Positions 22,081-34,313 of a stretch of 64,000 bases of DNA are shown here, piece after piece. The notes beneath the pieces are model-generated. The model was not told where the DNA came from, made no database searches, and was given only the letters and a program-made list of their open reading frames with translations. The position numbers were made by a program, and so were the translations under genes. Location of the stretch: NCBI GenBank assembly GCA_947683425.1, contig CANTUQ010000112.1, positions 13,531,501 through 13,595,500 on the forward strand, given 5' to 3'. The DNA is from Excoecaria cochinchinensis (lineage: Eukaryota; Streptophyta; Magnoliopsida; Malpighiales; Euphorbiaceae). The stretch's first letter is position 1. Each line of letters starts with the position of its first letter.

Positions 22081-24224
22081 TAAGCCAACAGAACCCTTTT
22101 GCCTTTTTTTTTTAATTATTATTATTATTATTATTATTAATTTATTTAACTTAATTAGACAATGAATTATTGTTGATTGATTGTTGAAATAGATTATTGT
22201 TGTTAGAATAGATTATTATTGTTGAATGTTGAAATAGATTATTATTAATTTAGTAGACAATGAATTATTTAACTTAATTAGATAATGAGTTAACTTAATT
22301 AAGTATTGTTTAAAGAAAAAATTAATTTTTAATTAGTGTTGACTTAATATTTTTTGTTATTTTTAAAAAAAACAATGAATTAATTAGTGTTAATTGTTGT
22401 TAGAATGTTATTATAGTGGACTGATTTAAAATATTTAATTGTTATTATTAATGGATGATTTACACTTTGAAATTGTAATTAAATTATTATTACAGTTGAA
22501 TTCCATTGCAATTGAGTAGAAAGAGAATTGTATTTTTATTATATCTGCCTCTTCAAACATCTTAATGGCCCAATTTTGGAGTTATGGTACTCAAGCCACC
22601 AATTTTGTGATATTTAGCTACCCGTATATATTTCTTTTAAAATTTACGCTTCAAATTTATTGCATTTGTTTTTTTCAAAATATAAAGAAGATATCTCATT
22701 CAAAATATGTTATATACATGTAAGATTTTTCTATGTATTCGGTCTTGAAAATGAAAAAATGTTAAAGTTTTCGAATAGAAACTCTCATTGAGAATTTTCA
22801 TTTAATTTGTGATAAGTAAAAGCCATGGGTGTAGTTGATTATCATTGTTACCTAAATTGAAATTATATAAAGATTAAAAAGAAAGAAAAGCACATTGTTC
22901 TTGACAATAATGGTCTCATCTTCCATCACAATGAACTATGTGTACCTCAAAAGTAAAACCATAAACTAGACCTGCTTGATTTGGAATCCAGTGCTTCAGA
23001 TCTTCATCAAACCTAATAATTCATATTTATTGTGTTAAGATGCAGTTTTGGATTATGAACTTCTTAACTTTATACTTATTTGAGTCATTAAATTTTAAAT
23101 ATTCAAAATTTATAAAATATAAAAATTATAAAAATAAAAACTAAATGTGTGTTCAGGATGGCTGTAGTTTTTGAATTTCTGTTTTTTATATGAAAAAAAA
23201 AGCTAAACGTGTTCAATTGATATGAAATATTTTCATTTTTATTAAATTAATTGAAAATGATTTTACATAATTTGCAAAATATCAAAATATAGTTTTCATT
23301 TATAATTTTTTGGATTCCTGCAATATTTTATTATGACAAATTTAATGTTGTTAGTATTATTATAAATAAAATAATAAGATTAGCATTTAGAACACAATGA
23401 ATTAATTAGTGTTAATTGTTGTTAGAATGTTAAACATTTGTTGAAATAGATTATTGTTAGTGTTATTAACAATAGTAGGATTATGGTTAATTAATAAAAT
23501 GACAAATTTAATGTTGTTAGTATTATTATACATAAAATAATAAGATTAGCATTTAGAATACCACAACTTTCATCATTTATATCTCATTCTTACACCATTC
23601 ATTATATAATTAAAGATAATTTATTGATTAATTTGTAACTTGATAATTTGAAGAGAAACTACCACTGCTACCACTATATAATGATATTCCATATTAAAAG
23701 TACTGCATAGACCAATATTTTACTAAAATGCAATGCAAATTCTGTTGTATTTCTGAGAATTTGGGCCTTTTTATAGGCTTGTAATAAGCAATTATTATCT
23801 GTGGGTTTGAATTCTAAAACATATATATATAATTAATGTGGTCAACCATTTGCATTGGAATTTTTCTCGAAGCAAAGACTTCTTTAGCCAAATAAAGATA
23901 TGATGGCGTTTTCCCAATTACATATTTCAGTATGGTTGCTACAAATTTAGACTTAGAAAGTTTGTGGAAGTAAATTTTGCTTGAATTCTGTAAGTAAAGC
24001 CATTTATGAGAGCTAAGCTAATAATATAATATATATTATCATATTAAAAACATATGGGATGGCATATGTCATTTCTCTTATAATTAGAGGTTTCGAATTC
24101 AAGTTATAGATATAAAGCATCTCATTTTTAATTTTGTAAATTTATCTTATGCGAATTCAATTAATTATACCAATATCGAATAGAATATTAAAAAAATTAT
24201 ATGTATATGTATGTGTATGTTGTA

Positions 24225-24257
<33 letters not shown>

Positions 24258-24418
24258 TTCCCTTTCTTGAAATTGTGGATACTGAAATATAATGAAAATA
24301 ATAATTTGATTTATACTCATTTTTATTATGTGAACCAAACTCATTTTTATTAAGTTTTGCTTTTTTTGAATTTGATTTTTATAATGCTATTTGAGATGTC
24401 TCCTTGTTCATGTAACAG
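22081..24418 (+). other. Probable 2.3 kb leader intron of the CACTA element
   Basis: AT-rich, no coding frame. Contains TTA repeats (22117-22140), repeated AATAGATTATTRTTGTT words (22180-22260), two repeated blocks with AACAATGAATTAATTAGTGTTAATTGTTGTTAGAATGTT (near 22370 and 23391; the exact match is only part of this) and an (AAT)n run at 24222-24256. Confidence 0.45.
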
Positions 24419-24432
24419 TTTTGGAATTAAAT

Positions 24433-27400
24433 ATGAGTAACATAGATAGATCTTGGATGTATAGACGAAAAACAAGAGATGGTTACATTAATCCTGAATT
24501 TGTGGAAGGGGTTCAGTCGTTTATTGAATATGCCAGTTCTCAACCTGCATTTATGGACGGGGCTAAAATAAGATGTCCATGCAAAAAGTGCCAACATCTT
24601 CGTTATCTGTTAGTCGATGAAGTGTATTTTCACCTGTTACGAAAGGGATTTGTGCAAAATTATTTTGAGTGGACACGACACGGAGAAACATCAATCTGTA
24701 GTACATCGAGTGGAAATGTGGGTAACATGTGGACAACTGAGGGTGAATTTGAAAGAGAGGGGGAATTTGTAGCTGATGATGTAGGGGTGACTGATAATCC
24801 ATACGTTCAAATGGTTTATGATGCAGCTGGCCATGATTTTAGGGAAAGTACACCAATGTTGGAAGAACCCAACGAAAATGCAACAAAATTTTATGATTTG
24901 CTAAATTCAGCAGATCAGCAGTTATGGCCAGGCTGCGATAACATGACTCAGTTATCTTCTGTTGCTCAGATATTGAATATAAAATCCGAATGCCATATTT
25001 CGGATCGAGGTTTTGACCGAATTCTTGCTTGGTACAATAAATCATTGCCTCCTGACCATAAAATGGTTGATAATTTGTACAATGTGAAAAAATTGATCAG
25101 TGGTTTAGGTTTTCCTGTTGAGAAAATTGACTGTTGTCGGTTGGGATGTATGTTGTTTTGGAGGGATGACATCAATTTACAAGAGTGCAAATTTTGCAGT
25201 CAACCTAGGTACAAATCTAAAAAAGGTGGTAATCAGCAGAAATTGGTACCTTAGAAACGTATGTATTTTTTTCCATTGACTCCCAGGCTTCAAAGACTAT
25301 ATGCATCCGAAGTTACTGCACCTCACATGAGATGGCATGATGAGCACGAAAGTACAGGTGGAATAATGAGCCATCCATCCGATGCAGTTGCATAGAAACA
25401 TTTCAATAACACCCATCCTGATTTTGCTGCTGAATCTCGAAATGTTCGAGTGTATTTGAGCACTGACGGATTTCAACCTTTTGGTCAATCAGGGCAACAA
25501 TATTCGTCATGGCCAATCATAATTACTCCATATAATTTGCCTCCATGGATGTGTATGAATGAGGCATATATGTTCTTGACAGTTATTATTCCAGGACTTA
25601 GAAATCCAAAGCACAGAATTGATGTATATTTGCAGCCGTTGATTTATGAGTTGGAACAGCTTTGGGATGTCGGTGTTGAAACATATGATGCATCACTTAA
25701 ACAGAATTTCATGATGAAAGCGGCATTAATGTGGACGGTCAGTGACTTCCCTGCCTATGCTATGTTATCGGGTTGGAGCACGGCTGGAAAACTAGCATGT
25801 CCTTACTGTGGCGACGATTCAGATGCGTTTTATCTTCAACATGGATGCAAAACTTCTTGGTTTGACAACCACAGGAAATTCCTTCCACCAGATCACCCTT
25901 TCCGACGTAACAAGAACAAATTTCTTAAGAATAGAGTTGTTCTTGCAAGTCCTCCTGTTATCAGAAGCAGTGAGCAAATTTTACAAGACATTGATGAGTT
26001 GGGTTTACTAAAGGTAACAGAAGTTGATGCTGATGAAGTTAATGGAAGAATCAACAAAAACTTTGGTTGGAGGAAAAGAAGCATTTTTTGGGATTTGCCA
26101 TATTGGAAGACTAATTTGTTATGGCATAATCTAGATGTGATGCACATTGAAAAATTTTTTTTTGATAATGTGTTCAACACCATTATGATTATAGAAGGGA
26201 AGACCAAGGACAATACAAAATCACGAGCGGATTTAAAGTTGTTATGTAGAAGGCCCGAGTTAGATAAAGATTTTTTAACCGGAAAATATTCCAAAGCATG
26301 CTACACTTTGGACAAAAAACAAAAGGAAGACTTGTGTGATTGGTTAAAAGGACTAAAGTTTCCGGATGGTTACGTCTCTAATTTGGCAAGGTGCGTCGAC
26401 ATGAGAAAGTTCAAATTATTCGGGATGAAAAGTCATGATTGTCACGTTTTCATGCAGAGGCTACTCCCAATAGCATTTCGAGAGTTATTGCCGATAAAAG
26501 TGTGGGAAGCTATAACAGAGCTAAGTATGTTTTTCAGAACATTAACGTCCTGCGAGATAAGTGCGGCAGATATGGCAAGATTGGAAATAGAAATTCCAGT
26601 AATCCTGTGCAAACTTGAAGCAATATTTCCTCCAAGTTTTTTTGACTGTATGGAGCATCTCCCCGTGCATTTAACACATGAGGCGAAACTCGCTGGTCCG
26701 GTTCAATATCGTTGGATGTATCCATTTGAGCGGTAACTATCTATGGCCTTCCATTGCAATTATTTTATACCTTTGTATGCTAATTAATGGCATTAAGATA
26801 TATCATGTAGGTATTTGTTTCACTTGAAGAAGAACGTAAAATATAAAGCTAGAGTTGAAGGTTCAATATGTAATGCTTATTTGGTCGAAGAAGCAAGTAC
26901 TTTTTGTTCGCATTATTTTGAGCCTCATATACACACGAGACAGCGGAAAGTACCACGTAATGATGATGGCGGGGCATCAAGTAATCAGGACGAAAATTTA
27001 TCCATTTTTACATATCCTGGGCGTTTACATGGCCGTTTAATAAGGAAAATGCTAATAGAGGATGAATTAATAGCGGCCCATAGTTATATTTTATTGAATT
27101 GCGAGGAAGTTCGTCCTTATGTTAGGTAAGGTTAATATATACGATACATTGTGATATATTGTTTTACTATGTAAAGAGTGTAATATTTAAATTGATATTG
27201 GCATTTTAGATTATTTGAGGAATGGATACGGGAGCTAATGCCTGAGAAAAATGAAAATGAGGTGAACAAGGAAGTCGAAAAGCACTTTCATGATTGGTTC
27301 AAGACATATGTAAGTTGTGATTTTCACCATATATGTCCATACATACATGAATATATGAAATATATGATTGCATTGATGTTAGCTTATTGGAATATGTAGG

Positions 27401-28140
27401 CATCAACAAATGCAATTGACAACAACTACATCACTAATCTTGCAAAAGGACCTTTGCGATATGTTAAATCATTTCCGGTGTATTTCGTGAATGGATATAA
27501 ATTTCATACACAGAGTCATGGTCATAACAAAGAAACGGTAAATAGTGGGGTTTGCATTCAAGGAGAGTTGATGGATTATTATGGGCAAATTGTTGATATA
27601 ATTGAAGTCGAGTATCCCGCGTTGCCAATAAAACGTTGTGTGTTATTCAAGTGCGAATGGTATGATCCAACTATTAACGTGGGAACAAAAATACATACCA
27701 GATACAATTTAGTTGAAGTCAACCAGCGTAGAAGATTGAGGAACTTTGAACCATTTGTGTTGGCAATGCAAGTGGGCTAGGTATATTATGTCTCCTATCC
27801 AAGCGTAAAGCGAGACAGATCGGAATGGGTTGCAGCGTGCAAAGTCAAACCAAGAGGCATTTATGAAAGGAAAGGCGCCGGACAAAGTGAACGTTCTGAA
27901 AATAATGATGCATTTCAGGAGGAAGAACCGGAAGTTCATGAAATCAACAACTCTCTGCATTTTGAAGATAACGAACCATTGAACTATGCGGACAATGAAT
28001 TTATTGACATTGATGGTGAGGATGATGAAGAAACTTTGGTTGGCGATGGATCTGATGATGAGCCAGAATTTTCCTCTTATACATCGGAAAATGAGGATGA
28101 TTTGAATTATGATTTACAGCTTAGTGACGATAGCGAATAA
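24433..28140 (+). pseudogene. CACTA transposase, TNP2/TNPD type
   Basis: Start ATG 24433 gives MSNIDRSWMYRRKTRDGYI, the normal start of this family; the upstream in-frame ATG at 24391 lies in the inferred intron. Exons by GT-AG sites: 24433-26732, 26811-27125, 27210-27309, 27400-28140. They total 3456 bases, an exact 1151 codons plus stop. Domains in order: Transposase-associated domain with CPCKKC, Transposase_21 (STDGFQPFGQSGQQYSSWP, then ACPYCGDD), DUF4218 (LDVMHIEK, LPVHLTHEAKLAGPVQYRWMYPFER), DUF4216 (KFHTQSHGHNKETVNSGV) and an acidic tail. Three in-frame stops occur: 25252-25254, 25393-25395 (expected Trp, TGG to TAG) and 27778-27780 (probably CAG to TAG). No frameshift was found, so decay is recent. 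It would bind and cut the element ends. Confidence 0.92.
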
Positions 28141-28278
28141 TTTGTTTAACTACTTGCTTATCATGTGAGACCAATTAATATTGCACTGACTTGGATATTA
28201 ATTTAATATGCTTATTACAATGTAATTATTTTCTATTATCTGACAATATGCATTTTTCTTATAATGGCAGGTTGAAAA

Positions 28279-30239
28279 ATGTTTAAGCGAAAGAAGAGAA
28301 TGTCGATTCCTCCGCGTCTCAGGTTGCATGATGGCGATGACAGTACTGGTACTGGAGGATCCGCATCGCAGGGGCTCAATGCCAGCACTGAGGCTGCCGC
28401 AGTATCACCGCCCATCTCTGTTGCACCATCTACCATTCCTTGCACTGATTCCACTCCTATGGCACACCCAGAATCTATGCCAGCTCAGGGGTTGGGAACA
28501 GAACAAGCGGAAGAGCCTACGCCTAGCTCAATTGGAGAGGATGGAAGAATATACATCAATATCACAGCTGAGGAGTAAGTAATTAATATTTCACTTCATT
28601 ATGATTTCAATGACAGTTATTACTTGTACTACCATTATTCACATTGTTGTATCTTAGATTGAATCCTTCAGGAAAGTGTTCACGCATAATGACAACCTCT
28701 TTCAAAAACAGAATTGAATACGATGGGTTTGCCTGGAAGAATGTGTCAGAGAAAACCAAGAATTTTTATTTCGAAGAATTTAAGGTAAAACATTTATGAT
28801 AAAGTCGGTTACATAACAAATTATATTTTACACTTGCTTACATTTTATTTTTTGTTCTGTCTGTCTCATAAGAAATAATGTTATTGGAATTCGGCTTTGG
28901 ACGATATCATGCCTTCTGTGTGGGAGACTCGTGCGCAGGCACGTTACAGAGATTTAGTCTCCTTGATAAAAAATGGTGGTGTCCAACCTCCCTACATGAC
29001 CGAAGATATATGGGCACATTGGAGACAGTACTGGATGACCCCTGAAGCCATTGCCGTCGCATCGCTGAATTCTAGTAACAGACGGGGAGGACCTGAGGGA
29101 CTCAGTTCATGCTTGCATACTGGAGGATCGTTGTCACATCGAGAACATGCAGATAGACTTGTAAGTATTACAAAATATTACTTTTACTGCTGTAATTAAT
29201 GGTTAGCATGTCTGAATTTTATCTTATTACCATAGAGGAGGATGGGAATGTTACTTGTGTGAGGAGTTTGCTTTGTTGTTGAATGTTGGATTGTAGCGTA
29301 GTCTCAAAATTTGAAGTGTTTTTTTGTCTATGTATACAGGAGGTATGTTCCAAATATAGGGGAAACTCTGCCGAAATTTAAGTAAAAACTTTACAAAATA
29401 TTACTTTTACCACTGTAATTAATGGTTAGGATGTCTGAATTTTATCTTATTACCATAGAGGAGGATGGGAATGTTACTTGTGTGAGGAGTTTGCTTTGTT
29501 GTTGAATGTTGGATTGTAGCGTAGTCTCGAAATTTGAAGTGTTTTTTTGTCTATGTATACAGGAGGTATGCTCCAAATATAGGGGAAACTCTGCTAAAAT
29601 TTAAGTAAAAACTTGTACGAATAGTTAATAAATTATAGTTCATCTTTAATTCTTTTTATGTTTACAGGGAGCATCGATGGGTCGACCGGCTACCTATGGT
29701 GAGGTATTTGTACACACCCACACCAACAAGCATGATGGTCGTACGTTCGTCAATTCTTGGTCAAGGGTTTTACATGTACGTCCAAGTTACTATATTTTAC
29801 AAATTTTAAATATTACTTATTATTAATCGTTACTTATTGTAAAACATTTGTCCTACGACAAGAACAAGTTCAAGATGCAATTCAGCAACGCTCACAGACT
29901 TCTGATTATGTTGATGCGAATCAAATCTATTGTGACGTGTCTGGTGGTAGAGACCAGCAAGGACGGATATTTGGCTTAGGTTCTTTGGCCAAATCCTGTC
30001 ACTCGCATGCCTCAAGTTCAAGTACTGCCGCATCACATAGACGGTCTGAATCCAGGCGAGTCCATGAACTTGAGAATACTGTAAATGAGCTGAGATCTGA
30101 ATTGCAATAGTCACAGACTCGATGGCAGCAATCTCTCGACTTCATATCTGAGCTGCGCAATGAGATGGAAAATTTGAAGGGTATGGTGTCATCGCAGTAG
30201 TCCGATCGTACTTCTCAGCCGCCGCCGCCATCAGCTTAA
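28279..30239 (+). pseudogene. Second CACTA gene, Transposase_24 (Ptta/En/Spm) type
   Basis: Exons inferred from splice sites: 28279-28574, 28658-28784, 28873-29160, 29668-29775, and about 29865-30239. The first four keep phase. The N-terminus is Ser/Pro-rich and probably disordered. The core has GFAWKNVSEKTKNFYFEEF, ALDDIMPSVWE, EDIWAHWRQYW and LHTGGSLSHREHADRL. Then comes RPATYGEVFVHTHTNK and a C-terminal coiled coil (RRVHELENTVNELRSEL) after a GLGSLAKS motif. These fit the Transposase_24 family and the place of TNPA, the subterminal-repeat binder. Stops at 28876-28878, 30108-30110 and 30198-30200; the last acceptor is unclear. One intron holds a 223-bp tandem duplication. Confidence 0.8.
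29168..29613. repeat. 223-bp tandem duplication in an intron
   Basis: Copies 29168-29390 and 29391-29613 differ at only a few positions (for example CTGCTGTAAT against CCACTGTAAT). Each ends with a T-rich stretch and TATACAG, so each copy brings its own possible acceptor. Confidence 0.95.
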
Positions 30240-30439
30240 TTAGTTATGATTTTGTATTATACATGACTATTATGTTATTACATAATTACTAACTTTATAA
30301 CTAGTACAATTTCATTAAATTCGACTATTATTGGATATTAAAATTTAGATATCATCTTCATTTGCTTATTATTTTGCAATTAATTTTACAAGTTATAAAA
30401 TGCATTATAAAAATATAATTGTTAGTTAATGGGGAAAAT

Positions 30440-30800
30440 TTGGTTTAATTTCCCGACGGAAAAAATGTATTCCGTCGGGAGTAATTTCCCGACGGAAAAA
30501 TCATTCCGTCGGGAATTTCCCGACGGAAGGAAAATTTCCATCGGGAATAATTACCGATGGAAACTCTACTTCCGTCGGGAATTTCCCGACGGAAGTAGAG
30601 TTTCCGTCGGGAATTATTCCCGACGGAAATTCTTAATCCGTCGGTAATTTCCCAACGGAAGTAGCATTTCCGTCGGGAATTATTCCCGATGGAAATTTTC
30701 CGTCGGGAATAATTCCCTACGCCTTTATTGCCGACGGAAATTATTCCGTCGGCATTTTATTTTCCCGACGGAAATTACACATTTTCCGTCGGTAATTTTC
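30440..30800. repeat. Right subterminal repeats, CCGACGG type
   Basis: About fifteen copies of TTCCCGACGGAA or its complement, largely as head-to-head pairs separated by about ten bases. The density is higher than at the left end, and the core differs (CCCGACGG against AGCGACGG). Confidence 0.95.
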
Positions 30801-30828
30801 GTCGAGAAATATCTATTTTCTTGTAGTG

Positions 30829-30831
30829 TTA
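30829..30831. repeat. Target-site duplication TTA, right copy
   Basis: Follows the TTGTAGTG terminus and matches 21326-21328. Confidence 0.9.
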
Positions 30832-31370
30832 GCACACCCATGAGTCCATCAATCAAACTTGATCTTGATAAGAAAGGCAAAAGTGTGGATCATAATCTCT
30901 ATAAAAGAATGATTGGTTTGATGCTTTATTTAACAGCAAGTTGACCTGACATACACTTTAGTGTTTGTTTATGTGCTAGATTTCAATCAAACAAAGAAAT
31001 CTCATTTGTCAAATGTATCTTGAGATATTAATTAGGAACTTAAGAAATAGGTTTGTGGTACTTTAAAGATTCTAGTTTTGATCTTGTTGGTTTTTCAAAA
31101 ACTGACCATGTAGGTTGTAGAATTAATTATGAGTTCGATTTCAAGGAGATACCAATTTACTATGATAACAAGAGCATTAAATCTCACCAAAATCCTGTGA
31201 TGCATTCAAGAACAAAATATATTGAGATCATAAATGATCATGGTCAAAGAGGAGATATGTCTTTGAACTTTGTTCCAACAGAAGATCAACTTGCTAACAT
31301 CTTCACAAGAACATTAAAGGAAAAGCAATTTTGCAAGAAAAAAAGAGAATTAGGTATGGGTATCTTATAA
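30832..31370 (+). pseudogene. Ty1/copia pol, RNase H end, part 2
   Basis: Resumes the frame lost at 21328: TPMSPSIKLDLDKKGK-like sequence, YKRMIGLMLYLTAS, DIHFSVCLCARFQSNKE, then GLWYFKDSSFDLVGFS. The RNase H body between GCR and the next block is shortened. The last part has YYDNKSIKSHQNPVMHSRTKYIEI with the Asp present, and FVPTEDQLANIFTRTLKEKQF. The chain ends at GMGIL and a stop at 31368-31370. A stop replaces Arg in the PDI motif region (30943). Together with part 1 this shows the CACTA element inserted between RT and RNase H. Confidence 0.88.
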
Positions 31371-32845
31371 AAATAATCATAAAGATAATCATATTTTCTC
31401 TAAAAAATTTAAATATATATTGTGTTTAGTTTCATAATTGATATATGTAAGAACATATCTTAAAATTTTTGTGTTTTACATAGCTGAAGTGCTCTAAATG
31501 TTTTCTTTGTTCTACATCATTGTTGTGGTCTAAATGTTTTTTTTTGTTCTACAGGTATGATGTGCTCTATTTGTATTTTATGTTCTATTTTATATTGTGT
31601 TCTAAATTGATATTTTGCATATTTGACAATTTTGGAAATTTTATTATTTTTGAATATCCATATTTTATTCCTAATTTTTAGCACATATTATCGGATGTTG
31701 AAAAGGAACCTTTTAAAACTTCAATTTTAATAAAAACTCTTCCAGCTATTTTCCTAAATAAACTTCTTTTTTTTTTATTTTCAAAAATAAAATTTTTCAA
31801 CTACCCATTTATGAACTTCAATTTCTACATAAAAGGAATTTCAAATACTATTTTTTCATTCTTTTACATATTTTTGTTATGTCTTGTGTTCAAACTGAAA
31901 ACATCCCACCATGGACAAAGTGAAAAGCTCTGCCTTGAAGAAACCCATCGCTTCATCTGAATCAAAATCATCCAAGGGTAAATTGAGTTCTAAAAAGCAA
32001 ACCCTAACTCTAAATGTCAAAGAAATTAGGAATTTCCTAATTTCTAAATCGTTATATTGGAAGGAATTGCAAGTCATGAAGCCCAAAGTTGCAAGATGTT
32101 TTTAAAAAATAGCAATGGAGAGGTATTTTGACGTTTGAGTCCAAAATTTTTCTTACATGCATTAAAAAATTTCACTCTTTTAGACAAAATTTGGATTCCT
32201 TATATGTTTTAGTTAAAATTGGTAATGATTATAAAATTATGACTCATGGTTCTATTGTTCTGGTATTTAATTTGAAAAATGAAAGATTTCAAATGAATAG
32301 GAAAACTAAGTCACATGAAATAGAAGGTTTTTTGACAAAATTAAGCTTTTAAAGGAGATAACAGACATGGAAAAATAAAATAGAAAGGATAAGATACCTC
32401 CTTCAGCTAATATGGAATTAGAATTCAGGATTTTGCACAAACTTACCTTTTATGTTATTTGATCAAATGAAGAATGTAAAGGAAAATATAAAAGGAACCA
32501 TTCTATTATGCTTTTATTTGCTATATTTAAATTCTAGGTGTTGCTCCTTAAGGAAGCAAATTGTGAGCTTTTTAGTGACAAATTGAGAATCAATAATGAT
32601 TTTTACAAGATGCCAAACATTAGGCTCTAAAAACCTAGAAACAAGCCCTTGAGTGAAAAACCTAAACAAAAGAAAGGTAAGAAAGCCAAAGTTGCTATAA
32701 TTGCAAGGAAGTTTTCAGAAATTAATGGAGTATCCTAAAAAGCCCTTGATGATTAAATAAGTGAGTGAGAAACTTGCTTTAGTTGATGAAGATCCTAGCA
32801 TTGAGAAGGGAGGGAGTCATCTAAACAAAGTTTAAAGAACGATGA
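31371..32845 (+). other. Copia 3' region with small unrecognised frames
   Basis: Contains a lysine/serine-rich frame at 31911-32105 (starts MDKVKSSALKKPIASSES) and a frame at 32128-32352 (KIFLTCIKKFHSFRQNLDS). Both are small and neither matches a family I know. They could be remains of one gene broken by stops, perhaps an extra ORF after pol, but I cannot name it. No clear LTR ends were found. Confidence 0.35.
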
Positions 32846-34240
32846 TGTTAAGTGGTCAAAATTACATATTTATACTTGACATTTGCATGTTTTTATACTT
32901 TGATTTATAGTTAATTGGAAGCTTTTTACTTTTTTTTTTTATTTTGACCACTATAGGGTTTAATTGATGAAAAGGGAGAATTTTATGGCTAATTGGAGTT
33001 GATTTGGGATAACTGACGTTTAGAGAAGTTTGAGTGCAAAAGAATTGAAGCTGGGTGGACTTGTATCTTACCCTTACCCAAGGCTAAGAAGTCGATAATA
33101 AAGAGTCAATGCGGAATTGTCTCTTAGCCTTGGCCAAGGCTAAGAGAAAATCGAAAATGCAGAGTTATGCTAAAGGACTCTATTTTTCGTGCAACTTATC
33201 TTAGCCGCTAGCAATGGTCCAACCGACTTTTGGGAAAATTAACCTATAATATAGGGATTAAACGACATTATTTTTAGGAAGTTTGGATTGTTTAAATATC
33301 TTTATCTTATTTTCTTTGATTGGCAGGATTGAGTTACCTTCCTTATTTTTAGGAATTTTGTTTGGAAGAAAAGATGTGAACATCATAATATTCTTTTTCT
33401 CTGGTTTTTTCTGAGATTTGAACAGGGATTTTTAGTTTAATTTTATTTGTGATTTGTTTATGGCTATGAGTGGCTAAACTCTAAAATCTGATTAAAGGTT
33501 AATTTAAGGACACGATTCATTCTTTTTACTGTGAGATTGTTCTTGCTTCGTTTTCTCTTTAATTTTCTATAATGTTCACGTTATTTACTGTGGTTTAGAG
33601 GAATCTCATCTTCATTATTATTTGTTTTATGATCAATGAAGTGTTTTGTCCATTAAATTAAATATCATATAACTAATTAAAAATATCAAATTCATAATTG
33701 TTTAGTAAATTCAATAATAAGTGGTAATTAGTGTAATAACACTGAGAATGGTTGTTATATTAAGTAAATGCATGATTGGGTTTGAATCAGTCTCGCTTAT
33801 AGATTGGTTCGCTTAGGTCGATTGTAAAGGGTTATTTATTAGGTAAAGGGTTAATTATAGTCTTACTTGATTAGCCTATTAGTACGAAAAGATTGGTTGA
33901 GAGCGCTAACCAGACAATTATAATCGGTTCATTACATGATTTTAGAGTTATCTTTTCATCCGTGATCAGTAAAATTGAATCGTGTACCGTGAATGCCTTT
34001 AACTGGAGTTTCTCATCATTGATTCCATATTCATTTATTTTCTGCATCTTTAATTAATTATTTCAATTCCTTATTTTTCTTATTCTTGATTTACAAAATC
34101 CCCTATTTATTTTTATTGTTTAGTTTCTAGTTTTCTTAAATTAAATTGGTATTAATCTCTATGGATTCGAGCCTTTCTCATTTTATTTACAATTTATTTT
34201 GTTGAAAAAAGATAGGAATTAATTTTAGTAATTTCAACAC
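32846..34240 (+). mobile_element. Probable 5' LTR of the Athila-like element
   Basis: Starts near TGTTAAGTGGTC and ends near ATTTCAACA, about ten bases before the primer site. Contains inverted repeats such as CTTAGCCTTGGCCAAGGCTAAG (33122-33143 area). The 3' partner is beyond the window, so ends and duplication cannot be checked; they are placed only by the primer site. Confidence 0.45.
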
Positions 34241-34251
34241 CAATCCAATTT

Positions 34252-34271
34252 TAGTGCCATTGCTGGGGATT
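34252..34271 (+). promoter_or_regulatory. Primer binding site, Athila type
   Basis: TAGTGCCATTGCTGGGGATT is a diverged form of TGGCGCCGTTGCCGGGGAT, the Asp-tRNA type primer site I know from Athila elements. The gag begins about 40 bases later. Confidence 0.6.
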
Positions 34272-34313
34272 ATTCTAACTTGATTTAGTTTTGTTGATGA
34301 CCAGTTTTAAACT

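Larger units (their letters stand above)
21329..30828 (+). mobile_element. CACTA (En/Spm) DNA transposon, two genes
   Basis: Perfect 13-bp terminal inverted repeats: CACTACAAGAAAA at 21329-21341 and its complement at 30816-30828, with TTA duplications. Order: left subterminal repeats, a CT-rich exon with a 2.3 kb intron, TNP2-type transposase, a second Transposase_24-type gene, right subterminal repeats. At 9.5 kb it has the size and layout of an autonomous element. Both genes carry premature stops, so it is probably not autonomous now. It sits inside a copia RT/RNase H reading frame. Confidence 0.97.

Noticed and set aside
21705..22115. Proline/serine-rich frame resembling an extensin
   Set aside because: Low-complexity CT-rich DNA next to a good splice donor in a CACTA element. 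No signal of a protein beyond composition; treated as an untranslated exon.
32846..34240. Precise ends for the Athila LTR
   Set aside because: No partner LTR in the window and no duplication to test; only an approximate placement by the primer site is justified.
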